Below, piece by piece: positions 9,001-16,754 of a DNA stretch of 33,451 nt; the stretch's first letter is position 1, and each line of letters opens with the position of its first letter. This DNA is from an uncultured Clostridia bacterium (lineage in GTDB: Bacteria; Bacillota; Clostridia; Peptostreptococcales; Anaerovoracaceae). A program made the translations under genes and the position numbers. The stretch covers positions 1 to 33,451 of the forward strand of contig CALLHZ010000069.1 in the NCBI GenBank assembly GCA_938009115.1, written 5' to 3'. The notes under the pieces are model-generated. The model made no database searches, had not been told where the DNA came from, and saw only the letters and a program-made list of their open reading frames with translations.

Positions 9001-10256
9001 TGAAGCTGACGAAGGAAGAACAATCCTGGGTGTTGTACGACTGCGGAAATTCAGCCTATTCCATGGCTGTGACCACCGCGCTCCTGCCCATTGTATTCGG
9101 TATGTTCGATACGGTGGGAAGCAGTATGGATCTTGGCTATTTCAACTCCGTGGCCAGCATCCTCGTGGCGGTGATCAGTCCGATTTTAGGCACCGTGGCA
9201 GATTACAGGGACAGAAAGAAAAGGTTCTTTCTGTTCTTTTCTCTTTTGGGGATCCTGGCCACGGCTTCGCTGGCTTTTGTACATCCCGACACGGGCCGCT
9301 GGGAGATCCTTGTGCTGTTTTATGTCCTGTCGGCCATCGGTTTTGCCGGCGCCAATATTTTCTACGATTCCTTTCTGGTGGACATTTCGCCGGACGACCG
9401 GATGGACAGCGTGTCTTCCTGCGGTTACGCTTTCGGATACATTTCCAGCGTGATCCCGTTTGGCTTGAGTCTTGGGATCATTTATTGGCTGGGTATGGAC
9501 CGGGTCTTGGGCTATCAGATCGGATTTATCGTAACGGCGCTGTGGTGGGGGCTCCTCACGCTCCCGATGATCCGGGATGTCAGGCAGCGGCATTTTATTG
9601 AACCGGAGCCGCATCCCATAGCCAGCAGCTTTCGCCGTTTGGGCGGGACATTTCGAAACATTCGGGAACACCGTTGTGTCTTCGTGTTTCTGATCGCTTA
9701 TTTTCTCTATATCGACGGCGTGGACACCATCATTAAAATGGTCGTTCCTTATGCATCCTCGATCCTTGGGGACGACGCCCTGGACATGATGACGCTGCTG
9801 GGGATCCTTCTGGTCATTCAGATCATCGCATTCCCCTGCGCGATATTGTACGGCATTCTGGCGAAAAAATATTCGACCCGAAGCATGATCCTGGCTGCGA
9901 TCATCACTTATATCGTTTCCTGTGTGGCAGCGTTTTTTATCTCGTCAGTCTGGCATATTTTTATACTGGGCGCGATGATCGGCTCTGCGCAGGGAGGCAT
10001 ACAAGCCCTGAGCCGTTCTTATTATGCAAGGCTCATCCCCAAGCAAAACTCCAATGAGTTCTTCGGATTTTATAATGTGTTCGGTAAATTTGCCGCAATC
10101 ATCGGGCCCGGTGTGATGGCCCTTACCTCAACGCTGACCGGCAATCCCCGGCTGAGTATTCTGGCCATCATCCCGCTGTTTGCAGCAGGTCTTCTCGTCT
10201 TTCTGACGCTGCCCAGGGAAGCGGCAGAACCGAAAGGAGAAGGGAGAACGATGTGA
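9000..10256 (+). CDS. MFS transporter, UMF1 (Atg22-like) family
   Basis: The protein has 418 residues and about 12 transmembrane helices. The start SWVLYDCGNSAYS matches the SWxLYDxxNSAY signature of UMF1-family transporters. A GTVADYRDRKKRFF loop corresponds to the MFS motif between helices 2 and 3. The ATG overlaps the last base of the preceding TAA, so translation is probably coupled. The substrate is unknown. Related bacterial proteins are implicated in efflux or uptake of small metabolites. Its place in a glycan operon may mean it moves a precursor or a degradation product, but this is only suggested by context. Confidence 0.85.
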   Translation: MKLTKEEQSWVLYDCGNSAYSMAVTTALLPIVFGMFDTVGSSMDLGYFNSVASILVAVISPILGTVADYRDRKKRFFLFFSLLGILATASLAFVHPDTGRWEILVLFYVLSAIGFAGANIFYDSFLVDISPDDRMDSVSSCGYAFGYISSVIPFGLSLGIIYWLGMDRVLGYQIGFIVTALWWGLLTLPMIRDVRQRHFIEPEPHPIASSFRRLGGTFRNIREHRCVFVFLIAYFLYIDGVDTIIKMVVPYASSILGDDALDMMTLLGILLVIQIIAFPCAILYGILAKKYSTRSMILAAIITYIVSCVAAFFISSVWHIFILGAMIGSAQGGIQALSRSYYARLIPKQNSNEFFGFYNVFGKFAAIIGPGVMALTSTLTGNPRLSILAIIPLFAAGLLVFLTLPREAAEPKGEGRTM

Positions 10257-11554
10257 GCTTTCGATCTGCGAAAAAGTCATCATCCCATACCGGTCCGTTG
10301 GTGATCCTGTCCTATGATGCTTTCTCAGAGGATAACTGGGAGGCTGCGGCTGCCTTGCCCAACATGGCCCGGCTCATCCAAAAGGGAGCCCATTGCCGGA
10401 ACCTGCGCAGCGTATATCCGACGCTCACGTACGCTGTGCATACCACGATGGTCACCGGCGTTTCCCCGGGGAAGCACGGCGTCGTGCACAATAACCCTTT
10501 GCAGCCCTTTGTGCCGGAAGAGGATCAGGACTGGTACTGGTATCGGAACGCGGTTCGGGTCCCGACCTTGTACGATGCCGCGAGGGATGCCGGGCTCACG
10601 ACCGCAGGCATCCTGTGGCCGGTGACCGGGAAAGCATCGATCACCTACAACATGCCGGAAGTGAAAGCCGTCAGGGGTGAAAACCAAGCCTTTAAAGTCC
10701 TTCGAAATGGGAATCCGTTTTTTTGTCTCGACATGGTCCTTCGTTACGGACACGTTCGCAACGGCCACGTTCAGCCGGAACTGGATGATTTCTCCACGCT
10801 GTGCGCCGCGGATACGATCCGCCGGAAAAGACCGGATCTTTTGCTGCTGCACCTGATCGAGCTGGACGACGCCAAGCACACCTATGGAACGGTTGGTCCC
10901 GGGATACGGGACGCGGCCTTTCGCATGGACCGCCGCATCGGACAGATCCTGGATGCGCTGGAGCAGGCAGGCCTTGCGGATACTGCCACGATCCTGATCC
11001 TGGGGGATCACGGCCAGCTGGATGTGCACAAAAAAATACGCCTCAACAACCTGCTGGCCGGGGCGGGACTCCTGGATGCCCGGACCCGCCGATCGTGGCG
11101 CGCTTACTGTCAAAGCACGGGCGGAGGCGCCTACCTTCACATTCAGCCGGGGGATGCCGAGGCGGAAAGCATTGCGCTGGATGTCCTGACGCAGGCTGCC
11201 GAAGATCCCTCCCGCGGGATCGAGATGATTCTGGGCGCAGATCAAGTGGACGCGCTGCAAAAAGATGATACTGCGCGATACTGGATCGAGTGCAAGGCGG
11301 GATACGGTGTGAGTGAAAGCTTCGGAGATGCTTATTTGATCGATCTGGACGCGCAAAACGAGACCTACGCCACCCATGGCTACAGTCCGGACAAGGAAGG
11401 GTACCGATGCGGCTTTGTGATCGCCGGACCCGGCGTCCGCGAAGGGCTCCGGATCCCTTCCATGGAGATGGCCGATGTCACGGCGATCGCCGCCAGGGTG
11501 TTAAATCTGGAAATGAAAGGCCTGGAGGGAAGGATCCCCGAAGGCATGTTTTAG
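10253..11554 (+). CDS. Type I phosphodiesterase / nucleotide pyrophosphatase (alkaline phosphatase superfamily)
   Basis: This 433-residue metal-dependent phosphodiesterase has the two-zinc site pattern of the alkaline phosphatase superfamily. An early Asp (ILSYDAF) is followed by the nucleophile region YPTLTYAVHTTM, then LIELDDAKHTYG, LGDHGQ and a late ATHGY histidine. There is no signal peptide, so it is predicted to be cytoplasmic. The start is a GTG at 10253 that overlaps the previous TGA, with AAGGAGAAGGGAG immediately upstream. It is the last gene of the envelope operon, and its stop overlaps that of the convergent amidohydrolase gene. It could hydrolyse nucleotide sugars or phosphodiesters made in the pathway, which is inferred. 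Confidence 0.82.
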   Translation: MSFRSAKKSSSHTGPLVILSYDAFSEDNWEAAAALPNMARLIQKGAHCRNLRSVYPTLTYAVHTTMVTGVSPGKHGVVHNNPLQPFVPEEDQDWYWYRNAVRVPTLYDAARDAGLTTAGILWPVTGKASITYNMPEVKAVRGENQAFKVLRNGNPFFCLDMVLRYGHVRNGHVQPELDDFSTLCAADTIRRKRPDLLLLHLIELDDAKHTYGTVGPGIRDAAFRMDRRIGQILDALEQAGLADTATILILGDHGQLDVHKKIRLNNLLAGAGLLDARTRRSWRAYCQSTGGGAYLHIQPGDAEAESIALDVLTQAAEDPSRGIEMILGADQVDALQKDDTARYWIECKAGYGVSESFGDAYLIDLDAQNETYATHGYSPDKEGYRCGFVIAGPGVREGLRIPSMEMADVTAIAARVLNLEMKGLEGRIPEGMF

Positions 11555-13173
11555 TTCGTCTTTTCGTATACGATCTCTCCGCCCAATACTGTCATCAAAA
11601 CGCTGACATCCTTGATTTCATCAGGCGCTATCTCGAAAATATCCCGGTCAAGGAGCACAAGGTCTGCATATTTTCCCACAGCGATGCTTCCTTTGATATT
11701 TTCTTCACCTGAGGCATTAGCGCCGTTCACGGTGAAACCCCTCACAGCTTGCTCCACTGTGAGGCACTGCTCCGGATACCATCCGCCCCACGGCTCGCCG
11801 GCCAAGGTCTTTCGTGTGACGGCGCAGTAAATGTTTTTCATCACGTCAAAATGTTCTACCGGCGAATCGGAGCCACAGGCAAAGATGACGCCGCTGTTTG
11901 CCAATGTTCCCCAATTATATGACGTTCGGGCCTTTTCTTTGCCGACCCGGGCTTCGGCGATGGCAATGTCAGTGTTCAGGAAAATCGGCTGGATATGCGC
12001 GATCACGTTCAGATCGCGGAATTTCTTCAGCAGTGTCTCGTCGGTGATCTGGCAGTGGATAAGACTGTGCCGCATGTCCGTTTTCGGATTCCGGAGCATA
12101 GCCTTCTCAATGGATTCAAAAGTCATGTACAGCTGGCCGTCTCCGATGCAGTGGACTGCGCAGGGCATTCCCTGATCATGGGCCGCAGCGATGAGGTCAT
12201 CCAATTCACTTTGCGTGAAGGTGTGGATCCCCCGGGTGGAAGGATCGTCTGCGTAAGGTTCGGTCATATAGGCGGTACGACCGCCCAGGGAACCGTCGCC
12301 CAGAAGCTTCAGCGGACCGATCCTGAACAGATCATTGCCTTGCCCGTAATGATAGCCAAGAGCAAAAAATTCTTTCAGTCTGGAAAGCGGCGGCAGCAGG
12401 CATTGCTGGTGGACCCGAACGGGCAGGGTGCGTTCCCGAGCCATCGCAAAGTACACATTCAGTACTTTCTGATAGTCCGAAGCGGCCACGGCTTCCAGAT
12501 CATCGCTTTGGACCGAAGTGATGCCATAGCGCAACAATTCTGCGGCGCCGCGCAGGATCATCCTTCGAATATCGGATTCCGACAACGGTGGAACGGCATC
12601 GTACACCAGATTGCGCGCCTCTTCTTTAAAAATGCCCAGCGGCTCGCCCGACGCATCCAGATCGATGCTTCCGCCTTCAGGCTGAGGGACACCTTTCTTG
12701 ATTTTCATGATTTCCAGCGCTTTGGAATTGACTGCGATCACGTGAGCGCAAGCTCTCACAAAGCTGATGGGGATATCCCGCGAAATGCAGTCCAGGTCAT
12801 AGCGGGTGGGGAAATCCTTTACCGCCCAGTTTTCGTTGTTCCAGCCCCGCCCCTGCAGCCAGCGTGTATCCGGATGCTTGTCGAGAAAGGCTTTGCCCTG
12901 AAGGATGAGGTCCTCTACGCAGTTGGCCGTGCCAAGGCTGACCTTCTCCAGACTGTAGCCATAGCTCAGAAGATGGATATGGCTGTCGTTGAATCCGGGC
13001 AGAAGGAGCTTTCCCTGAAGGTCGATGATGCGAGTCTCCGGCGTCCTGAGTGAAAGGATCTCTTCATTTCCTCCCACCCGAAGAATGACGCCGTTTTTGA
13101 TCGCTACGGCTTCCGCCCGGGGAATGGCCGCATCCATAGTCCTGATGGTGCCGTTTATAAAAATCTTGTCCAT
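11551..13173 (-). CDS. Amidohydrolase, YtcJ-like (Amidohydro_3 family)
   Basis: This 540-residue metal-dependent amidohydrolase has the N-terminal beta-sandwich strand INGTIRTMD, the metal motif GFNDSHIHL, a later VHCIGD, SLIHCQ and the C-terminal ACGSDSPVEH Asp. This order fits YtcJ-type exo-amidases that act on imides, amides or N-acyl compounds. The ATG has AGGAGG 7 bases upstream. It is transcribed away from a LysR regulator, with an ideal promoter in the 167-base gap, so that regulator probably controls it. No signal peptide is seen. The real substrate cannot be read from the sequence. Confidence 0.88.
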   Translation of the reverse strand: MDKIFINGTIRTMDAAIPRAEAVAIKNGVILRVGGNEEILSLRTPETRIIDLQGKLLLPGFNDSHIHLLSYGYSLEKVSLGTANCVEDLILQGKAFLDKHPDTRWLQGRGWNNENWAVKDFPTRYDLDCISRDIPISFVRACAHVIAVNSKALEIMKIKKGVPQPEGGSIDLDASGEPLGIFKEEARNLVYDAVPPLSESDIRRMILRGAAELLRYGITSVQSDDLEAVAASDYQKVLNVYFAMARERTLPVRVHQQCLLPPLSRLKEFFALGYHYGQGNDLFRIGPLKLLGDGSLGGRTAYMTEPYADDPSTRGIHTFTQSELDDLIAAAHDQGMPCAVHCIGDGQLYMTFESIEKAMLRNPKTDMRHSLIHCQITDETLLKKFRDLNVIAHIQPIFLNTDIAIAEARVGKEKARTSYNWGTLANSGVIFACGSDSPVEHFDVMKNIYCAVTRKTLAGEPWGGWYPEQCLTVEQAVRGFTVNGANASGEENIKGSIAVGKYADLVLLDRDIFEIAPDEIKDVSVLMTVLGGEIVYEKTN

Positions 13174-13218
13174 ATGTCCTCCTGTGATGCCTGTGTTACC
13201 ATGCGTATCGCTGACTTA

Positions 13219-13247
13219 ACTATAGGAGAGAGGCGGTCCTTTGTCAA
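13219..13247 (-). promoter_or_regulatory. Promoter of the amidohydrolase gene
   Basis: On the minus strand TTGACA (13242-13247) is separated by 17 bases from TATAGT (13219-13224). Both boxes are close to the sigma-A consensus. The -35 box lies two bases from the -35 of the divergent lysR promoter. Confidence 0.75.
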
Positions 13248-13249
13248 AC

Positions 13250-13278
13250 TTGCCAAAAGAATCCCGAAAGGGTAGTAT
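13250..13278 (+). promoter_or_regulatory. Promoter of the LysR regulator gene
   Basis: TTGCCA (13250-13255), a 17-base spacer and TAGTAT (13273-13278) form a good sigma-A promoter. It predicts a start near 13285 and a leader of about 55 bases. Confidence 0.65.
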
Positions 13279-13340
13279 GGATTATGCCGGATGGAGGATG
13301 TCGGGCAAAGCATTCTCCGGGAATCGAAAGAAGGATCTTC

Positions 13341-14279
13341 ATGAATAATATATTGCACTTGAAATATGCCATCGAGGTGGAACGGGCCGGGTCCATCAGC
13401 AAGGCGGCCGAGACGCTCTACCTTTCCCAGCCTCATTTGAGCAAAGCGATCCGGGAATTGGAGAGCTCTTTGGGCGCGGCGATTTTTAAGCGAACCTCCC
13501 GGGGCGTGATCCCTACGGCCCGGGGGAAGGAATTTTTGCGAAGGGCGCGGGTGGCCCTCAGACAGCTGGAGGGAATGGAGGAAATATTCAAGCCTTCCTC
13601 GCATATCCGTCACGCGCTGGATCTTTGCGTGCCGCCTTCCTGCTACTTATTCGAGGCGCTGGATCGCTATCTTCAGGTATTGGATCCGGAAAAAGAAGTG
13701 GACCTGCAGTTTCGCCACGCCCACGCCAATGGCACGATGAACCGTATCGCCGACGGCGAGGAAAACCTGGGTATCTTACGTTATCAATCGATTTATGAGC
13801 CTTATTATCGCAAGGCGCTTCAGGATAAGGAGCTCCGATTTAAGGAAATCTGGGAATTTTCATACCTTCTGCTGTGCGCCGCCAAAGGTCCCCTTGCGGA
13901 TCTGGGGAAGGGAACCGCTCAGATCCCGTCCTCCTGTACGCTGGTCTTTCACGGAGACGGCGCTCTCGCTCTGCCGTCCAGAAGCCAGGACCATGGGAAC
14001 GGACCGATGATACCCGCCGGCAAGCGGGTCACAGTGCATGATCAGTCCTCACAACTGGAGCTGCTCCGCCGCTTTCCGGACTATTACACGTTCGATGCCC
14101 CGATACCCGGGAACGTTCTGTTGAAATATGGCCTTGTCCAGCGGGCTTTCCCGCTGCCGGAGAATCGTTACAAAGATGTGCTGATATTCCGCAGCGGATA
14201 TGAATTCACTGATGACGATTTGCTGTATTATAAGAAACTGAAGGAGGTCATATCGGCACTCACCGCCATTGCTCTTTAA
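13341..14279 (+). CDS. LysR-family transcriptional regulator
   Basis: This 312-residue protein has the typical N-terminal winged helix-turn-helix at residues 1-60: AIEVERAGSISKAAETLYLSQPHLSK followed by IRELESSLG and FKRTSRG. An effector-binding domain follows. The chosen ATG at 13341 has AGAAGGA 5 bases upstream. An in-frame ATG at 13284 adds 19 unlike residues and falls at the predicted transcription start, so it is rejected. The gene diverges from the amidohydrolase, the classic layout for a LysR protein and its target. The ligand is unknown, and I did not find a clear T-N11-A operator. Confidence 0.9.
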   Translation: MNNILHLKYAIEVERAGSISKAAETLYLSQPHLSKAIRELESSLGAAIFKRTSRGVIPTARGKEFLRRARVALRQLEGMEEIFKPSSHIRHALDLCVPPSCYLFEALDRYLQVLDPEKEVDLQFRHAHANGTMNRIADGEENLGILRYQSIYEPYYRKALQDKELRFKEIWEFSYLLLCAAKGPLADLGKGTAQIPSSCTLVFHGDGALALPSRSQDHGNGPMIPAGKRVTVHDQSSQLELLRRFPDYYTFDAPIPGNVLLKYGLVQRAFPLPENRYKDVLIFRSGYEFTDDDLLYYKKLKEVISALTAIAL

Positions 14280-14290
14280 ATCAGTAATGC

Positions 14291-14316
14291 CATATCGATA
14301 TTGTTATATCGATATG
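14291..14316. repeat. Perfect 10-bp inverted repeat in the alcohol dehydrogenase leader
   Basis: CATATCGATA (14291-14300) and TATCGATATG (14307-14316) are perfect inverted copies around TTGTTA. Each arm holds ATATCGATAT, itself a palindrome, so two identical palindromes sit 14 bases apart. It lies just after the LysR stop codon and upstream of the Rex-like site. It could be an operator pair or a lysR terminator, although no T-run follows. Confidence 0.6.
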
Positions 14317-14348
14317 CCGCTTCCGTATCTTCTGGGATTCGTCGTAAG

Positions 14349-14366
14349 ATGTTAATCTTTTAACAA
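14349..14366. promoter_or_regulatory. Predicted Rex operator
   Basis: ATGTTAATCTTTTAACAA matches the Rex consensus TTGTTAANNNNTTAACAA at 13 of 14 fixed bases (17 of 18 counting the free spacer); only the first base differs. The site lies 36 bases before the alcohol dehydrogenase ATG, and a rex gene follows that gene. Rex would release it when the NADH/NAD ratio rises. Confidence 0.8.
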
Positions 14367-14402
14367 AGGGGTAGTTTTACGATAATGCACAGGAGGTACA
14401 AA

Positions 14403-15593
14403 ATGGCAAGATTTACTTTACCCAGGGATCTGTATCACGGAAGAGGGTCTTTGGAGGCGCTGAAGAATCTGAAGGGAACACGGGCGATGGTAGTCGTCGG
14501 CGGCGGAAGCATGAAGCGCTTCGGTTTTCTGGACAGAACGGTCGATTATTTAAAAGAAGCAGGCATGGAGGTGCAGGTATTTGAGGGTGTCGAGCCGGAT
14601 CCCTCTGTCGAGACAGTCATGAGAGGGGCAGAAGCTATGCGGGCATTCCGGCCGGACTGGATCGTATCCATTGGCGGCGGCTCTCCCATCGATGCGGCAA
14701 AAGCCATGTGGGCATTTTATGAATATCCGGGAACCACTTTTGAGCAGCTTTGCATTCCGTTCAATTTTCCGACGCTGCGCACGAAGGCAAAATTCTGTGC
14801 CATTCCGTCGACCTCCGGTACTGCCACGGAGGTAACGGCATTTTCAGTCATCACCGACTACGATAAGGGGATTAAGTATCCTCTGGCGGATTTCAATATC
14901 ACGCCGGATGTCGCCATTGTAGATCCGGAGCTGGCTGAAACCATGCCGGAGAAGCTGACAGCCCATACAGGCATGGACGCCATGACCCACGCGGTGGAGG
15001 CCTATGTTTCCACGCTGCATTCAGATTATACGGATCCGCTGGCGCTCCATGCCATCAAAATGGTCAGCGAGTATCTGATCCCCTCCTTCCATGGCGACAA
15101 GGAGGCCAGAGAGCGCATGCACAACGCTCAGTGCCTGGCCGGAATGGCCTTTTCCAACGCATTGCTGGGGATCGTTCATTCCATGGCCCATAAAACCGGA
15201 GCTGCTTTCAGCGGCGGACATATCGTGCACGGCTGCGCCAATGCTATGTATCTGCCCAAGGTCATCCGCTTCAACGCAAAAGAGGCTGCCGCGGCAGAGC
15301 GCTATGCTCAAATTGCCAGGTTCCTTGGACTTTCGGGGAATACAAACGAAGAATTGGTAGACGCGCTCATCGGAAAGATCCGCGAGATGAATCGGGCGCT
15401 GGATATTCCCTGCTGCATCAGGGATTATGAAGGAGGCATCATCGGGGAGGCCGAGTTCCTGGAAAAGCTGCCCAAGGTGGCCGAGCTGGCTGTGGGCGAT
15501 GCCTGCACGGGCTCCAATCCCAGAGGGATCGATCCCGGTCAAATGGAAAAGCTCCTGAAGTGCTGCTTCTATGATTCAGAGGTAGACTTCTAG
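14403..15593 (+). CDS. Iron-containing alcohol dehydrogenase
   Basis: This 396-residue enzyme belongs to the Fe-ADH (group III) family. The NAD(P) domain shows GGGSPIDAAKAMW. The metal-binding part shows PDVAIVDPEL, HTGMDAMTHAVEAY, IVHSMAHKTGA and HIVHGCANA, supplying the Asp and His ligands. Such enzymes reduce an aldehyde to an alcohol, regenerating NAD(P)+ during fermentation. The ATG at 14403 has AGGAGG six bases upstream. A further ATG at 14385 lies before this ribosome site and is rejected. A predicted Rex operator in the leader suggests induction when NADH accumulates. The alcohol it makes (butanol, ethanol, propanediol or another) cannot be assigned. Confidence 0.9.
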   Translation: MARFTLPRDLYHGRGSLEALKNLKGTRAMVVVGGGSMKRFGFLDRTVDYLKEAGMEVQVFEGVEPDPSVETVMRGAEAMRAFRPDWIVSIGGGSPIDAAKAMWAFYEYPGTTFEQLCIPFNFPTLRTKAKFCAIPSTSGTATEVTAFSVITDYDKGIKYPLADFNITPDVAIVDPELAETMPEKLTAHTGMDAMTHAVEAYVSTLHSDYTDPLALHAIKMVSEYLIPSFHGDKEARERMHNAQCLAGMAFSNALLGIVHSMAHKTGAAFSGGHIVHGCANAMYLPKVIRFNAKEAAAAERYAQIARFLGLSGNTNEELVDALIGKIREMNRALDIPCCIRDYEGGIIGEAEFLEKLPKVAELAVGDACTGSNPRGIDPGQMEKLLKCCFYDSEVDF

Positions 15594-15604
15594 CGGATGC
15601 TGAT

Positions 15605-15642
15605 AAGGGAGCAGATCCATTGAGGACTGCTCCCTTTGTTAT
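15605..15642 (+). terminator. Rho-independent terminator after the alcohol dehydrogenase
   Basis: AAGGGAGCAG (15605-15614) and CTGCTCCCTT (15627-15636) form a 10-bp stem with a 12-base loop, followed by the moderate T-rich tract TTTGTTAT. Some read-through into rex is possible. Confidence 0.75.
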
Positions 15643-15671
15643 ATCGTTGAATCGTGAAAGGAATCATTGCC

Positions 15672-16301
15672 ATGCAACCGATATCTCAGCAGACTCTTCA
15701 GCGCCTTCCAATCTACCTAGGCTATCTCAAATCTCTGATGCCGGAGCTTCCTGTCAACATCTCGGCAGGAAGCATTGCCCAGGCGCTTGGGTATGGAGAA
15801 GTCCAGGTACGAAAGGATCTTGCGGCTGTCAGTATGGGCGGCCGCCCGAAGCTGGGTTTTGTGACGGCGGATCTGATGATCGACATCAAGAGATATTTGG
15901 GGTGTGACAACATCGACAGCGCGGTTCTTGTCGGCGCCGGAAAACTCGGGAAGGCGCTTCTTTCTTATAAAGGCTTTCTGGAGTATGGTCTTGAGATCGT
16001 TACCGCCTTTGATGCCGACCCCAAGGTTGCCGGAAAATGTGTGAACGGGAAGCCTATATTGCCATCGGACTGTCTTGAGGATTTTTGTACAAAGGAAAGC
16101 ATTCGTATCGGGATCATCGCGGTTCCTTCAGATCGTGCCCAGAGTGTCTGTGATCGATTGATCGCTGCGGGAGTCCTGGCGGTCTGGAATTTCGCACCGG
16201 TCCATCTGAAGGTCTCAGAGCCCGTTTTGGTCCAAAATGAGAATCTGGCAGCGTCTCTGGCCATCTTATCGAAGCACTTGGTAGAAACTCTCACGAAATA
16301 A
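15672..16301 (+). CDS. rex: Redox-sensing transcriptional repressor Rex
   Basis: This 209-residue protein of normal Rex length has an N-terminal winged helix (ISQQTLQRLPIYLGYLKSL, then AGSIAQALGYGEVQVRKDLAAVS) and a Rossmann domain with VGAGKLGKALLSYKGF for NAD(H). A C-terminal swapped helix (ENLAASLAILSKHLVETL) follows. Rex binds DNA when NADH is low and represses fermentative reductases. The ATG at 15672 has AAAGGA 9 bases upstream. A GTG at 15654 lacks a ribosome site and is rejected. The gene follows an alcohol dehydrogenase gene that carries a near-perfect Rex operator. It has no clear promoter of its own, so it may depend on read-through past the terminator. Confidence 0.93.
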   Translation: MQPISQQTLQRLPIYLGYLKSLMPELPVNISAGSIAQALGYGEVQVRKDLAAVSMGGRPKLGFVTADLMIDIKRYLGCDNIDSAVLVGAGKLGKALLSYKGFLEYGLEIVTAFDADPKVAGKCVNGKPILPSDCLEDFCTKESIRIGIIAVPSDRAQSVCDRLIAAGVLAVWNFAPVHLKVSEPVLVQNENLAASLAILSKHLVETLTK

Positions 16302-16315
16302 TTCATGATAAGTTA

Positions 16316-16343
16316 TTGACATATGCACAAAATAGGGTATACT
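16316..16343 (+). promoter_or_regulatory. Strong promoter of the DUF5320 gene
   Basis: TTGACA (16316-16321), a 16-base spacer and TATACT (16338-16343) give a near-consensus sigma-A promoter with a start near 16350. A CATATG palindrome core lies at 16320-16325 between the boxes. Confidence 0.8.
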
Positions 16344-16354
16344 AAAACCATAAA

Positions 16355-16366
16355 TGGCATATGCCA
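16355..16366. repeat. 12-bp palindrome just downstream of the DUF5320 promoter
   Basis: TGGCATATGCCA is a perfect palindrome located about 5 bases after the predicted transcription start. A related core, TGACATATGCAC, overlaps the -35 region, 38 bases upstream centre to centre. The two look like operator sites. No regulator is proven. Confidence 0.5.
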
Positions 16367-16403
16367 ATAATTAATATCATGCTTAAAAATGGAGGTAATA
16401 GAA

Positions 16404-16694
16404 ATGCCAGGAAGAGATAGAACCGGACCCCTCGGACAAGGGGCTATGACAGGCAGAGGGTTTGGTGTCTGCTCCGGAATGAATACGGGGCTTAACAGCG
16501 CAGGAGTTGGATCAGGTCTGGGACGCGGTATGCGAGGCGGCTGTTTTCGCAGGTGGTGCGGACCGGTTGGGTATCCGGCAAATGTTGCGGCGCCTGCTCA
16601 AAAAGAGGTTCTGAACCAACAGAAAGCGATGCTGGAAAATCAGTTGGAAATGATTCGCAAGCAGCTTGCCGGCTTGTCAGAAGATGACAAATAA
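16404..16694 (+). CDS. DUF5320 family small protein
   Basis: This 96-residue protein begins MPGRDRTGPLGQGAMTGRGFG, the hallmark of DUF5320. It is glycine- and arginine-rich, with Cys residues at about 24, 47 and 52, and ends in a predicted coiled coil (about residues 65-90, QQKAMLENQLEMIRKQL). DUF5320 genes commonly occur near NifB/NifX-like and DUF134 genes in anaerobes, but no biochemical role is established. The ATG at 16404 has GGAGG 8 bases upstream. Translation from the ATG at 16389 would add residues that do not match the family. A strong promoter and a strong terminator make this a single-gene transcript. Confidence 0.82.
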   Translation: MPGRDRTGPLGQGAMTGRGFGVCSGMNTGLNSAGVGSGLGRGMRGGCFRRWCGPVGYPANVAAPAQKEVLNQQKAMLENQLEMIRKQLAGLSEDDK

Positions 16695-16701
16695 TAGTAT
16701 T

Positions 16702-16739
16702 ATCAGTAATGGGAGCACGCTCCCATTACTGATGTTTTT
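16702..16739 (+). terminator. Strong Rho-independent terminator after DUF5320
   Basis: ATCAGTAATGGGAGC (16702-16716) and its perfect complement (16719-16733) make a stem of at least 14 bp with a tight loop, followed by five Ts (16735-16739). It ends 15 bases before the DUF134 start. Confidence 0.92.
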
Positions 16740-16754
16740 ATGAGGAGATGCATG

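Noticed and set aside
10325..11377. Long antisense frame within the phosphodiesterase gene
   Set aside because: No ribosome site or recognisable domain. The sense strand has clear metal-site motifs.
11995..13053. Plus-strand frame inside the amidohydrolase gene
   Set aside because: No domain pattern. It is a mirror of a well-supported gene.
14381..14386. GATAAT as -10 box of the alcohol dehydrogenase
   Set aside because: Transcription would start inside the ribosome-binding site, and the matching -35 is poor.
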